Assembly (NCBI GenBank): GCA_964585685.1
Contig: CAZPEP010000042.1
Coordinates: forward strand, 62,001-126,000
Reading direction: 5' to 3'
Source of the DNA: JALHVH01 sp964585685
GTDB lineage: Bacteria > Acidobacteriota > Aminicenantia > Aminicenantales > Saccharicenantaceae
DNA: 64,000 nt
Shown: piece after piece, positions 50,983-60,576 of the stretch
Position numbering within the stretch: position 1 is the first letter of the stretch
Layout: each line of letters opens with the position of its first letter
The notes under the pieces: model-generated
Database searches by the model: none
What the model was told of the DNA's origin: nothing
What the model saw: only the letters and a program-made list of their open reading frames with translations
Translations under genes and position numbers: made by a program

Positions 50983-51984
50983 CTATCTTATCCCGTTCAG
51001 AAAGTTCAGCAGGACGGTGGATCCGTCGCCCTCAAACCGGTATTTCATTTCCTTAAGATTCGACTTTTTCATTGCCTCTCGGAACTTCGAGTGGCCTTTT
51101 TCTATATAAAACACGAAGAATCCTCCTCCGCCGGCTCCCGTTATCTTCCCCCCCAGGGCCCCGTTCTGCAGGGCATATTCATACATTTCATCCAACCAGC
51201 TATTGGAGATCTCCGCGGACATGCTTTTCTTGTGTTTCCAATGCTCGTCGAAAAGGAGGCCGATGTTCGTAATGTTCCCGGATTCCGCGGCCTCCAGGAC
51301 CTTGTAACCGATCTCCTTGATGATGTGCAGGCTTTCGACGACATTCTGCTTCTCGTCCTTAGCTCCCTGGCTCTGCTCCGATAGGATCCGGTTCGCGCTG
51401 CGGGAGGTGTTCGTGTAGAACATAAGGAGGTTCTGGTTCAACTCGTCTAGGGTAGAATCTCCGATCCGGGCGCTCCGGACCTTCACCGCCCCGTCTTTGT
51501 CGATTTCGAGCACCCTCAAACCGCCGAAGGCCGCCATGTATTGGTCCTGCTTGCCGATCGGCTTGCCGAGTCTGCCGATCTCGAGCTCGCAGGCTTCCTC
51601 GGCCAGGTCCTGGACGGCCAGGGCTTCCTTTTTCATCGCGTGAAGGCCGTTGAGGAGTCCCACGGCGTATGAACTCGAGGAGCCGAGTCCCGTGCCGGCA
51701 GGGATGTCCGCCATCGATGCGATCTCCAGCGAATTCTCGATTCCGGTCATCCGCATCGCTTCCTTGGCGATATCGTGCTGGAGTTCATCCCTATGATTCA
51801 CCGTCTCTGATTTCGAGTATTTCACCCGGACAAGGCAATCGACGATAGGCCGGTTAAGGTTGATGACCATGTATTTATTGATGGCGGCGGCGAAAATGAA
51901 CCCGCCATACTTCGAATAATAAGCGGGAATGTCCGTGCCTCCGCCGCCCAGCGTGAATCGGAATGGTGTCCGCGTGATGATCAT
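50983..51984 (-). CDS. hddA: D-glycero-alpha-D-manno-heptose-7-phosphate kinase (HddA-like GHMP kinase)
   Basis: 333 residues. FTLGGGGTDIPAYYSKYGG is the family start, DIPAGTGLGSSSSYAVGLLN the GHMP ATP loop (~104-123), and TGAGGGGFFVFYIE the third motif. It matches HddA, which phosphorylates heptose-7-P at C1 in the GDP-D,D-heptose pathway (as in capsule loci of Campylobacter-type organisms). Next to a matching nucleotidyltransferase (52016) and GmhA (47309). Confidence 0.9.
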   Translation of the reverse strand: MIITRTPFRFTLGGGGTDIPAYYSKYGGFIFAAAINKYMVINLNRPIVDCLVRVKYSKSETVNHRDELQHDIAKEAMRMTGIENSLEIASMADIPAGTGLGSSSSYAVGLLNGLHAMKKEALAVQDLAEEACELEIGRLGKPIGKQDQYMAAFGGLRVLEIDKDGAVKVRSARIGDSTLDELNQNLLMFYTNTSRSANRILSEQSQGAKDEKQNVVESLHIIKEIGYKVLEAAESGNITNIGLLFDEHWKHKKSMSAEISNSWLDEMYEYALQNGALGGKITGAGGGGFFVFYIEKGHSKFREAMKKSNLKEMKYRFEGDGSTVLLNFLNGIR

Positions 51985-52015
51985 TGTGTCCCCCTTAAGA
52001 CCGGTTCCCGACGAT

Positions 52016-52747
52016 TTATTGAGGTTTTCCCACCCCGGTTCCCGAAGGGTGAGTCAAGTGCGCGTTCAACGCGTTCAACAAATCAAGATCATCGATAGCC
52101 CATACTCCACCTGAGAGTCGATAAGCATAAAGGCGGCCTCTCTTATGGAGGACTGAGGGGACCACGTCCAGGCCAAAATCGGAAAAGCCCGCGGGGATGT
52201 GGTCGAAGATATCGGGGCGAAGATAGAAGATGCCCGCGTTGACCCAATGGCTGAAGACCTCGTTCGGCGTGGGCTTCTCCTTGAAACGGACGACCTCATC
52301 GTTCTTATCCAACTCGAGGATGCCGCTCCCGGTGACGTCGGCTTTTTCGAAGACGGCAACGGTTCCGGTGCCTTCGCGAGCCTCCGATGCTTTAATGAAT
52401 CCGGGGAGATCAATCTCTAGATAATTGTCGCCATAGACGACGAGGAACGGCCCGTCCCGGAGGAGAGGACTCAGCTTCCCGACCGCTCCGGCCGTTCCAA
52501 GGATCTCGGGCTCGTACGAATACTGGATCCGGACGCCCCATCGGGCGCCGTCGCCGAAATGCCTTGGGATAGCTTCAGGGAGATAATGCAGGTTGATGAA
52601 GACTTCTTCGATACCGGCCCGAGCCAGGATCTCCACGTGATATTCGAGGATGGGCTTGCCGTTCGCCGGGATCATGACCTTCGGCAGGTCGTCGGTTAGA
52701 GGCTTGAGTCGCGTGCCCTTGCCTGCGGCGAGGAGGACGGCTTTCAT
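52016..52747 (-). CDS. hddC: Heptose-1-phosphate guanylyltransferase-like nucleotidyltransferase
   Basis: 243 residues. VLLAAGKGTRLKPLTDDLPK (~4-23) is the nucleotidyltransferase signature; PILEYHVEILARAGIEEVFI, GTAGAVGKL and LVVYGDNYLEID give the metal-binding Asp. The size fits HddC, which makes GDP-D-glycero-D-manno-heptose; sugar specificity is inferred from the HddA and GmhA neighbours, as the same fold serves many sugars. GmhB, the bisphosphatase between HddA and HddC, is not in the window. Confidence 0.83.
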   Translation of the reverse strand: MKAVLLAAGKGTRLKPLTDDLPKVMIPANGKPILEYHVEILARAGIEEVFINLHYLPEAIPRHFGDGARWGVRIQYSYEPEILGTAGAVGKLSPLLRDGPFLVVYGDNYLEIDLPGFIKASEAREGTGTVAVFEKADVTGSGILELDKNDEVVRFKEKPTPNEVFSHWVNAGIFYLRPDIFDHIPAGFSDFGLDVVPSVLHKRGRLYAYRLSGGVWAIDDLDLLNALNAHLTHPSGTGVGKPQ

Positions 52748-52750
52748 GGG

Positions 52751-53680
52751 CTAGATCCGGCCGAGCCTCATTTCTTCCTGGATATACGCGATCGTTCTTT
52801 CCAAACCCGTCCTAAGGTCGGTTTTCGGCTCCCAGCCGAGTTTTCCGGCCTCGCCGATATTCGCCAGGGTTTCTTGGGCTTCTCCGGGGAGGTCCGGCTT
52901 GAATATGGGCTCTATATGGGTCCCCAAAAGCTCGCCGATCGTTTCATAAATCTCGAGAACCGAATGATTCGTGCCGGAGCCGAGGTTGAACGTTTTGTTG
53001 TCGGTCCTGGGGTCTGTCAGGCATATCCGATGAAAGTCGTTCACGTCGTCAACATAGATGAAATCCCTGCGTTTCCTGCCCGATCCATAAATGACGGGGC
53101 GTTCCCCTTTCAGGAGCTTGATGATGAACGCGCTCATGACCGGCGGGATGGTTCTCCGGTAGTCCTGGACCGGCCCATAGACACAGAAGTAGCGTAAAGC
53201 TGTCAACGACATCCCGTAGTATCTCTTGTAGGCTTCCGCGAAGTGCCTGCCGGCTAGCTTGCTCACGGCGTAGAAACTTTCGGGCCTGACGTCCGTTTCC
53301 GGCGTCGGTAGGATTGCGCTCCCCTCATAAAGCGCCGAAGATTCGGCGTAGATGACTTTTCTGACAATGGCTTTCCTTGCCGCCTCAAACACGTTTACGG
53401 TTCCGGTCACATTGATGTCGGCGGTTTCCTCCGGGTCCAATTGACAGTCGCTGATGCAATTCTTGGCGGCGAGGTGGAAGACGATGTCTGCCCCTTGAAA
53501 AAACTCTTTTAGGCCGGAAGCCCGAATGTCCAGCTCATGGAGAGCGACCCCGGCGGGAACGTTATCCCGCAACCCTTGGGATAGATTGTCGATTCCAAGC
53601 ACTTCATGCCCGGTCTCGGTAAGCGTTCTCGCCAGGTTCGCGCCGATGAACCCGGCGACGCCCGTGATGACGATCTTCAT
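52751..53680 (-). CDS. NAD-dependent epimerase/dehydratase (UDP-glucose 4-epimerase-like SDR)
   Basis: 309 residues. ITGVAGFIGANLARTLTETG is the GxxGxxG site and SFYAVSKLAGRHF the YxxxK pair. YPGVQDY-type substrate loop is replaced by YFCVYGPVQDYRRTIPPVM. Could be a GDP-heptose or UDP-sugar 4-epimerase. Separated by 3 bases from the nucleotidyltransferase gene, so the GDP-heptose product is the likeliest substrate. Confidence 0.87.
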   Translation of the reverse strand: MKIVITGVAGFIGANLARTLTETGHEVLGIDNLSQGLRDNVPAGVALHELDIRASGLKEFFQGADIVFHLAAKNCISDCQLDPEETADINVTGTVNVFEAARKAIVRKVIYAESSALYEGSAILPTPETDVRPESFYAVSKLAGRHFAEAYKRYYGMSLTALRYFCVYGPVQDYRRTIPPVMSAFIIKLLKGERPVIYGSGRKRRDFIYVDDVNDFHRICLTDPRTDNKTFNLGSGTNHSVLEIYETIGELLGTHIEPIFKPDLPGEAQETLANIGEAGKLGWEPKTDLRTGLERTIAYIQEEMRLGRI

Positions 53681-53686
53681 GTTTCG

Positions 53687-55108
53687 TCAGCTCCCAGTGC
53701 CCTTGAGTACGGCAAGCGCCGTCCTTAACAGAATCTTCAGATCGAGACCAAGAGACCAGTTCTCGATATATTCAAGGTCCAATCGAACCCAATCATCAAA
53801 ATCGCTAACTTTATTTCTCCCTTGGACCTGCCATAAGCACGTGATGCCGGGCTTGACACTTAGCTTCCTCCGGTGCCAGCTGTCATACCGAGCCAGTTCA
53901 TGAGGGCCCGCCGGCCTGGGGCCGACAAGGCTCATATCGCCCTTGAAGACGCTCCAAAGCTGAGGGAGTTCGTCAAGGCTGAACTTTCTCAAAAATCTTC
54001 CGATCCTCGTCACCCGGGGATCGTTGCTGATCTTGAATACGGGCCCTTTCATCTCGTTTAGGGCTTGGAGCTCCTGCTTCAATTGGTCCGCGTTCTTGAC
54101 CATAGTCCTGAACTTCCAGCTTCTGAAGGGCTTCTTGTTCAACCCGATGACGTCCCACCGATAGAAAAGAGGCCCCTTTGAAGTCATTTTTATCAGTATG
54201 GAAACGATCAACATTATAGGGGATAGGAGAATAAGCAAAATGCCCGAAACGACGATGTCCAGGAACCGCTTGACGTACAGCTTGAGCTCGTCGTCCTGCG
54301 TCGCCATCAAGCTGATGATATTCATTCCGTAAATCTGATCCACGCGGACCTTTCTGACGATCTTTCCAAAAAAGTCCGAATAGATACGAATCTGAACGCC
54401 TTCCCGCTCGCAGCATTCTATGACCTTTCTTATCGGGCCGAACTGCTCGATAGGTATGCAGACGATGACCTCGTCGACGATGTTGTCATGAAGAATGGCT
54501 TCTATATCCTCATTCGTCCCGAGGGCCTTTATCCCCGTCGGACCGTTCACAAAGCCGTCGGCGTCGGCTTTGACGATCCCGACGATATCCAGGCCCCATT
54601 CGATATTCTTTTTGACAACCTCGATAAATTCCTGCGTTTTAGCCCCATTGCCCACTATGAGGACACGCTTCCTATTGATCCCCCTTTTGCGGAGTTCTCT
54701 GGCCACAAAAAAGAGGGCCGTTTTTTCAAGTGTTAGGAAAAGAAGGTTGACGAAGAAGAACGCGACGATATAGGTCCTCGGGATATGTCCGAACCGAAGA
54801 AAATAATGAGCTGCGAAGAATATGCCGATGCCGATGAGGGCTGTTTTCACGGCGTTGGTCAATTCTTTCCATAGCGAGGCGAACCGTTGATAAGAATACG
54901 CGCCCAGCCTATTGAAGATGAATACCCAAAAGAGGGAAAACCCGATGACGGCCGCAATATCGTCTCTGGTGACGAGGATAGGAAGAGAGATATCCGTGAG
55001 GCGCCGAAGGTTCTCCCATACTATATAGGCCGCAACGAAACTGAATGCGGTCGTCAGCGCATCTGCAGCCTGTGCAATCCTGCGGTGATGAGTAGGACGC
55101 CAGATCAT
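53687..55108 (-). CDS. Undecaprenyl-phosphate sugar phosphotransferase, long form (WbaP/WcaJ-type)
   Basis: 473 residues. Five N-terminal membrane helices, a CoA_binding_3-like Rossmann domain (KRVLIVGNGAKTQEFIEVV, DIVGIVKADADGFVNGPTG), then the C-terminal catalytic core: FRSWKFRTMVKNADQLKQE, DPRVTRIGRFLRKFSLDELP, MSLVGPRPAGPHEL and VKPGITCLWQVQGRNK. It transfers a hexose-1-P to undecaprenyl-P, starting the Wzy-type repeat unit. This is the second initiator besides 27613-28194. Confidence 0.93.
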   Translation of the reverse strand: MIWRPTHHRRIAQAADALTTAFSFVAAYIVWENLRRLTDISLPILVTRDDIAAVIGFSLFWVFIFNRLGAYSYQRFASLWKELTNAVKTALIGIGIFFAAHYFLRFGHIPRTYIVAFFFVNLLFLTLEKTALFFVARELRKRGINRKRVLIVGNGAKTQEFIEVVKKNIEWGLDIVGIVKADADGFVNGPTGIKALGTNEDIEAILHDNIVDEVIVCIPIEQFGPIRKVIECCEREGVQIRIYSDFFGKIVRKVRVDQIYGMNIISLMATQDDELKLYVKRFLDIVVSGILLILLSPIMLIVSILIKMTSKGPLFYRWDVIGLNKKPFRSWKFRTMVKNADQLKQELQALNEMKGPVFKISNDPRVTRIGRFLRKFSLDELPQLWSVFKGDMSLVGPRPAGPHELARYDSWHRRKLSVKPGITCLWQVQGRNKVSDFDDWVRLDLEYIENWSLGLDLKILLRTALAVLKGTGS

Positions 55109-55144
55109 ATTGGTAATCTCATAGACTCGGATTCCTTGAGCTAA

Positions 55145-56338
55145 TTAGACGCGGCGTGTCCGCTCGATGATTCCAAGGTAAAATTCTTCGAGCTTATCGA
55201 CCAGGCGTTCCCAATCCAGCTCCCGGACGGCATAATCCCTGGCCCGCCGCCCCATGGTTATCCGCAGATCTGGGTCCTTCATGAGGGACAGGCATTCCTC
55301 GGCCACGGCTTCTGGGCTGTCCGCGGAAAGCCGTCCGGCCCCGGATCTTTCTATCAGGTCCGCATAGACTCTCAAGCGCGTGGCCACGATCGGCTTTCCC
55401 GCCGCCAGATAATCGTTCAACTTCGACGGCCAGACGCTGTCCGTGGCATAAGTCTTCTTTATCGGCAGCAAGAGAAGATCGCACGCGCTCAAATATCGGC
55501 TAATCACTTCGTAGCTGGTCCATCCGGAATCTACGACGTCCGGCCGGCATGCGTCAGGGGCATATCGTCTCCAGTTGAGCTTGCTGTTCCCGATCAAGAT
55601 CAGTTTTGCTTTGGCCCCATACCGGGCTCTAAAAATATCGAAAGCTTGAAACAAAAGGCCGGCGTTCTCGGCCGGGAGCGCCCCGAGATAGCCCAGGATG
55701 GCTCCTTCCCTAGGTAAAAAGGGGAACTCCTCGCGCGCTTTTCCCTCCGGCAGCGGGGCGATGCCGAGGACATCGCTGCCATGCAACAAAACTTTGATCC
55801 GCTCGTTTGAAATTCCAAGGTTCCTGGCTCTTTCTGCCAGGGGCTTCCCCATCGCGATAAGGCCATCCGCTCGGGGATAGATTCGTTCCTCAAAAAAGGT
55901 CTCCAGAGGGGCCATCACCAAGCTGAGAATCTTTCCCCGATTTTTTCCTTTGCCGCCCCTTCCAAACCAGTCCGCCCAGGTGAAAATCAAGGGAACATGT
56001 TTTCGTTTTCTCAAGAACAGTGCGGGAATCGATACCAAGGGGCGGGATTCGAAACCATGAACAATATCGTATTCCTTATCCTCAAGCATGAGGAGTCGAT
56101 TCAACAGGTCCCAAGAGTCCCACCCGGTCCTTCCTTTTCCCCAGAACAGGTCTGGGGTCTCGATAAAATCGATCCCGGAAATAGTGCTTCTCCGGATTCC
56201 GATCCTGGCAGAGGGTGAAATGCTGACTAATGTGACGCTATGTCCGCGGCTAGCGAGCACCCTTCCTTGATGATAAGCGGTAAAAAAGATGCCGCCGCCC
56301 TTCCAGCTTACGGTATGAGTCAGATAAAGGATTTTCAA
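55145..56338 (-). CDS. GT4 family glycosyltransferase
   Basis: 397 residues. GGGIFFTAYHQGRVLASRGH is the acceptor-side loop; the donor side has ILGYLGALPAENAGLLFQAF, DLLLLPIKKTYATDSVWPSK then LNDYLAAGKPIVAT and DWERLVDKLEEFYLGI. GT-B fold, cytoplasmic. GC drops downstream of here (towards higher coordinates), so this gene is near the boundary between the GC-rich and AT-rich blocks. Confidence 0.9.
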   Translation of the reverse strand: MKILYLTHTVSWKGGGIFFTAYHQGRVLASRGHSVTLVSISPSARIGIRRSTISGIDFIETPDLFWGKGRTGWDSWDLLNRLLMLEDKEYDIVHGFESRPLVSIPALFLRKRKHVPLIFTWADWFGRGGKGKNRGKILSLVMAPLETFFEERIYPRADGLIAMGKPLAERARNLGISNERIKVLLHGSDVLGIAPLPEGKAREEFPFLPREGAILGYLGALPAENAGLLFQAFDIFRARYGAKAKLILIGNSKLNWRRYAPDACRPDVVDSGWTSYEVISRYLSACDLLLLPIKKTYATDSVWPSKLNDYLAAGKPIVATRLRVYADLIERSGAGRLSADSPEAVAEECLSLMKDPDLRITMGRRARDYAVRELDWERLVDKLEEFYLGIIERTRRV

Positions 56339-56347
56339 TTTGCGTTA

Positions 56348-57187
56348 TCACGAGAATCCAATATCGCGTGAATTTGGATCAGCGACCAAACCGGCTCCTC
56401 CATCAAAGGCGATGGCGCGGGGATCTTTCCTATTCATGCCCTTATATATAAAGGCAATTTTGGGATAGAAGTGCAAAGCAACAATGTGCTTATCCAAGTA
56501 CCCTGGACAGTAAGACTCGATCCACTGATAATTTAGTCCATCGATCAGTTTCTTTAACATCTCAATGGATGAACCCTCGCCGTTAAGGTTTTTATAGCCA
56601 CCTCCAAGTCTGGGCATATAGGATGATTGAAGATCTTCTATTATATAAATACCTTTCTCCGCCAGCATTGGAAAGAGCGTCCTGAACGAATGAATGACGT
56701 GCTCGTTCACATGACTCCCATCGTCGATGACAATGTCTAAGGACCCCATCCTCTGAACAACATTTCGAAGAAAAATGGAGTCAATTTGGCTTCCCTTGAA
56801 TATTCTTATCCGCTCTTCTTCATGTAAGCGTTTATCATAAATATCAATGCCATAGATAATACTATTCGGAAAATACTCTTTCCACATTCTAAGCGATTCA
56901 CCGCCAGATATTGGATCCTCATAGCCGCCTACGCCGATCTCTAAGATATTCATTTTCTTTAATCTTAGAGGAGAGAACTGTTTTTCATAAATGGGAATGT
57001 AGCCATGGGTCATTTTGTCTGTTCCGTGCTTCATAGCTAGGACCGAAAGACTTGCGCTTGAGGGCCATAGAGAGAATGTCATTTTTATCGCCTTCTTAAG
57101 GACAGATAGTTGTTCTTTCGAAAGGTGACGAGTAATGAATTTATAATTTATCATGGTGCTTTTACGGAATCTCACAATCCGGGGCAA
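56348..57187 (-). CDS. SAM-dependent methyltransferase (TylF/MycE/CmcI-like)
   Basis: 279 residues (start 57187 or the MINYKF ATG at 57154). ILEIGVGGYEDPISGGESLR is motif I, then IIYGIDIYDKR, LDIVIDDGSHVNEHVIHSF and GIYIIEDLQSSYMPRLGGGY. These blocks match sugar O-methyltransferases such as those acting on macrolide sugars, with two acidic metal ligands (IDDGSH and EDLQ). Probably methylates a sugar of the surface glycan. AT-rich. Confidence 0.87.
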   Translation of the reverse strand: MPRIVRFRKSTMINYKFITRHLSKEQLSVLKKAIKMTFSLWPSSASLSVLAMKHGTDKMTHGYIPIYEKQFSPLRLKKMNILEIGVGGYEDPISGGESLRMWKEYFPNSIIYGIDIYDKRLHEEERIRIFKGSQIDSIFLRNVVQRMGSLDIVIDDGSHVNEHVIHSFRTLFPMLAEKGIYIIEDLQSSYMPRLGGGYKNLNGEGSSIEMLKKLIDGLNYQWIESYCPGYLDKHIVALHFYPKIAFIYKGMNRKDPRAIAFDGGAGLVADPNSRDIGFS

Positions 57188-57389
57188 GAAACGGACTGCG
57201 GTCCAGAAGCGAGCGGCTCGGCGCCGCCCGGCAGAGATGCCAGGCCAATTTCACGCGCTACATCCCGTCTAAAAGCCCCTATCGGAGGAAAGGCCGTTTT
57301 GCGCCTCATCTGAAACAGTTTTCGCGGGCTCCCCTTTATAAACGAAACTTGAAGTGACCGGTTCTCGACGTTCATCACTCAGCTACGCA

Positions 57390-58217
57390 TTATCGGTAAT
57401 CTTTAAGGCCAATAATAACGATTGCGACGTACAGCAAGAGCCCGAATGACAATAGAAGTTCCGTTGGCTCCTGGTCACGCCAAATCACGAAATGGCCTAC
57501 TTGGACCGCCTTCCATCCAAGAGAAATAAGCATCTTCTGTCCCGTGCGTGTAGCTAGTAAAAAGTACACGTTAATAATGGTCGTCGGCACAAAAAACAGC
57601 ACTAAATACCATCTTGGACTGAAGAGCCGTATAGTAGTTTTCACACCGATTCTCAATCTTCTGCAGGATGAAATGTATTTTGCTGGCATCCACCCCAAAG
57701 AGAATAGAGTCCCGACTGACACGTAGAGCAGAGGAAGGACATGTTGGACTGGATTCAGATTATGAATATTAATTTCTCTTTGCACATTATATTTAAGAAA
57801 CCACTCGGGTGAACTTATCGAAAAAAGCCGTTGCCCCCAGCTGATTTCTTCTAGGCTGACAAACATCAGATGAGCCGCAAAGACGAGTAAAATAAAGCCG
57901 TTCATAAAACAACCCTTATTTAGGCAACCTAAGCCGCCGAAGATAGCAAGTATGGATGCACCCCCATATGCAATAAACTGCAGATATTCAATAAACGAAT
58001 CATCTTGAATAAGCTTTTCATAAACATTGTTTGATTCGATTTTCACGAATAGCAATCCGATAATTATCAGTATTGGGAAAAGAAATATCATGAGCTTAAT
58101 TCTTTGTTTTCGGGCTCTTCTTGATTCCGAGTGGATGATTTCAGGACAAATTGGCAGGGGACTCTCAGATAGCGCGCAACAGGTCGTGTCAAGAGTTGTT
58201 CGCAACTTCAGGGTCAT
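57390..58217 (-). CDS. Polytopic membrane protein with EEISWGQR motif
   Basis: 275 residues with about seven hydrophobic helices. HLMFVSLEEISWGQRLFSIS is a recurring motif in uncharacterised membrane proteins of O-antigen clusters. I do not know the function. AT-rich. The downstream gap 57188-57389 holds only a more GC-rich stretch (57180-57260) that I cannot assign. Confidence 0.75.
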   Translation of the reverse strand: MTLKLRTTLDTTCCALSESPLPICPEIIHSESRRARKQRIKLMIFLFPILIIIGLLFVKIESNNVYEKLIQDDSFIEYLQFIAYGGASILAIFGGLGCLNKGCFMNGFILLVFAAHLMFVSLEEISWGQRLFSISSPEWFLKYNVQREINIHNLNPVQHVLPLLYVSVGTLFSLGWMPAKYISSCRRLRIGVKTTIRLFSPRWYLVLFFVPTTIINVYFLLATRTGQKMLISLGWKAVQVGHFVIWRDQEPTELLLSFGLLLYVAIVIIGLKDYR

Positions 58218-58443
58218 CGTAAACCTCTTCAGTTAGCCGCTAAAGCCAACAGCTCAGACAGCATGATGTGAGGTATCTTGCATGACTCCAAATCCTTCTG
58301 GATCCATTGTAACTTATCGGATTACCCAGGAATAACCCGGAGGAGCCTTATTTTATAATCAGTGATTCTAATCAAAGTTTGGGAGATTGGAATTGTGCAA
58401 ACGTCTCATCAAATCTATCTTTCCCTTTCATGGCTATGCTGGC

Positions 58444-59397
58444 CTATGCTGAATTCCTGAAGAACAGATAGGTGGTTTTCCTTCGTGTTAAGAAGTTGTA
58501 ATATGGTTTTGCGATAGCCTTGAGGCTGTCTCTCAAAGATATCCCAAACCCTGTTTTTATCAGGCTAAAATGAAGTGCTTCTAATTTCAGCCCAATTCCA
58601 CTCGCCATTTTGACTATCACCTCATGATTAAAACAGTTTATGTGCTCAAGAGGTGCGATAGGATTAAGGGAATATCTAGAGCCTTTGGGTGCTGTCCAGT
58701 TCCCAATTCTTAATCTTTTTTTGATGTCCCAACCATTAGGCACACTGATCTTAATCATCCCTCCTGGTTTCAAAGCACGCTTGAGATGAACGAGAGTTTC
58801 AATAGGCTTAGGAAGATGCTCAATAACTTGCTCTGTATTGATAAAATCGAACCGATAATTTGGTATCTCTTCCCAAGTTATTACCTTGATTCCTGATGCT
58901 TGAGCATACTCGATTCGGGGTTGCGATAATTCAGTTCCATACACATCACAACCAAATCCCTGGGCAAGGCAACACCAATCCCCTAATCCCATCCCAAAAT
59001 CTAAAAACTGTAACCTACTCGGTATAGCTCCGAAAGACTGGATCACTTCCACTATCTCATGTGCAAGCCTGATGAAATATCTAATATTATATTTCTTGTG
59101 CAGCTCAAGCATTTTCGCCGGGTCAATCCACTGTTCATAAATACAACGTGCCAGGGAATCCTTGGGTATCCATTTTTGATATATTAATCCACAGTCGTTG
59201 CATTCGTTTAGGATATAATAACTGTCCTCCAAATATTGATATTCAACTCCCCCATGAGGAGAATAAAATAAATCCAAATACTCTTTTATTGGGGACTGGG
59301 TGTAACCCACTTGATATAGAGTTGTGCTGTTTATAGATTTGCAACATGGACAAGATTCTCTTACAGTGAAGTATTCGTTCATTTCTATATTTCTCAA
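58444..59397 (-). CDS. SAM-dependent methyltransferase with N-terminal zinc-ribbon
   Basis: 317 residues. Cys pairs CPCCKS and CNDCGLIYQ make the N-terminal metal site; motif I FLDFGMGLGDWCCLAQGFG; the core FDFINTEQVIEHLPKPIETL then RALKPGGMIKISVPNGWD. Same architecture as 6667-7686 but low GC and little shared sequence outside motifs, so acquired separately. Likely a sugar C- or O-methyltransferase. The 58218-58443 gap is AT-rich with no gene that I can support. Confidence 0.87.
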   Translation of the reverse strand: MRNIEMNEYFTVRESCPCCKSINSTTLYQVGYTQSPIKEYLDLFYSPHGGVEYQYLEDSYYILNECNDCGLIYQKWIPKDSLARCIYEQWIDPAKMLELHKKYNIRYFIRLAHEIVEVIQSFGAIPSRLQFLDFGMGLGDWCCLAQGFGCDVYGTELSQPRIEYAQASGIKVITWEEIPNYRFDFINTEQVIEHLPKPIETLVHLKRALKPGGMIKISVPNGWDIKKRLRIGNWTAPKGSRYSLNPIAPLEHINCFNHEVIVKMASGIGLKLEALHFSLIKTGFGISLRDSLKAIAKPYYNFLTRRKTTYLFFRNSA

Positions 59398-59461
59398 CTA
59401 CTCGTTGACTAATATATTTGAGATACTCATTGCCAAAGCTTGTTGAACCATTCCGCAGCAA

Positions 59462-60493
59462 TCATCGCGAAGCCTTGCCGTTCTGCTGCGGAGCAGCATC
59501 CCGGATGAGAAAACGGTGGATCTCTGCCCCCGGAGGCTCCGCATCGAAGGTCCGCTTGGCCGCCTCCTTAACCATTGCAGCCAGATCGGCCCGATAGGAG
59601 GCATCACTCATCGCGCGGCGCACCGCCGCCCGCATGGCCGCGATATCGTTCGGCGTTACAAAACCCGGATAATCGACACCAAGATAGTCCTCTATTGCCT
59701 CGTGGCGAGTAGCGATCAGGGGTTTGCCATTACGCAGAACACGTAAAAGTACGCTCTGGCCGCAGGCCTCTCCGACATTGCGTAGGGGCAGGGCTACAAC
59801 GCGACACGCTGCCAGGCGAGCCTCAAACTCGGCCTCGGGTAAGTCATAAAGAACATCGACCTGCCCCTCGCCCAGCGGGTGTACGCGGTTCCTGCTCGAA
59901 GCCACAATAACAACGCGATAAGGCTCCCCGTGTACTGCGCGCATCAGCAAGTCGTAATCGCGGTTTGAGTATCCTCCTGAAAAGACAAAGTCGCCGTCAA
60001 TGACACGATCTGCAGAAACCCGGCCGCCAAGCTCCTGCCGCCAAAGAAGTACATGTACTGCATCCGCGGCGATTCCAACAGACTGGATCAGGTTATCTGC
60101 CTCGCCACGCGAAAAAGCTATGAAGCCCAAACCCTCGAAACGAAGCTGTCGTAGAAAGGTATTGACGATTCGTCGAATACCCCGCGAGTGGACGAAGCAA
60201 CCCATCACCGTTATGCTTGCGGGGCGAGGGAAATAGCCGAGCCGAATTAGCGCTAGGATAGAGAGCGCCTTCCACCCAACCAGCAACACCCGATCACCGG
60301 ATGCCCAAGCCGATCGAAGGCGAAGCAACCGCGGAGTGAACATCCCCGCAACGATCGACCGCTTTCCCGGAGGCAATATGCCCGAGCGGGAAGCAACCCC
60401 AGAGTCAGCAACAATTACTTTGGCTCCAAGCCGTTCGATGTGGCCAACAATATCTCTATAAAGGCCTGGATTAGACAGGACAACGTGAATCAT
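59462..60493 (-). CDS. GT4-like glycosyltransferase, GC-rich island
   Basis: 343 residues. GT-B features: VFSGGYSNRDYDLLMRAV, FEARLAACRVVALPLRNVGE, ACGQSVLLRVLRNGKPLIAT (donor loop) and FVTPNDIAAMRAAVRRAM. The N-terminal half resembles capsular or exopolysaccharide transferases with a short acceptor domain. Its base composition is clearly more GC-rich than both flanks (58444-59397 and 60577-62804), so it looks like a separate insertion. Confidence 0.82.
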   Translation of the reverse strand: MIHVVLSNPGLYRDIVGHIERLGAKVIVADSGVASRSGILPPGKRSIVAGMFTPRLLRLRSAWASGDRVLLVGWKALSILALIRLGYFPRPASITVMGCFVHSRGIRRIVNTFLRQLRFEGLGFIAFSRGEADNLIQSVGIAADAVHVLLWRQELGGRVSADRVIDGDFVFSGGYSNRDYDLLMRAVHGEPYRVVIVASSRNRVHPLGEGQVDVLYDLPEAEFEARLAACRVVALPLRNVGEACGQSVLLRVLRNGKPLIATRHEAIEDYLGVDYPGFVTPNDIAAMRAAVRRAMSDASYRADLAAMVKEAAKRTFDAEPPGAEIHRFLIRDAAPQQNGKASR

Positions 60494-60576
60494 TGCTCAG
60501 CGGCCGAGCGCCTTTGAATGGTCGTAATCGACTTATCCCTTCTATCCAATTATTATGAGTAGCTCACTTTCGCACT

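Noticed and set aside
57172..57378. A 68-codon minus-strand frame in the 57.2-57.4 kb gap
   Set aside because: No motif, no clear ribosome site, and composition like a repeat or intergenic spacer.
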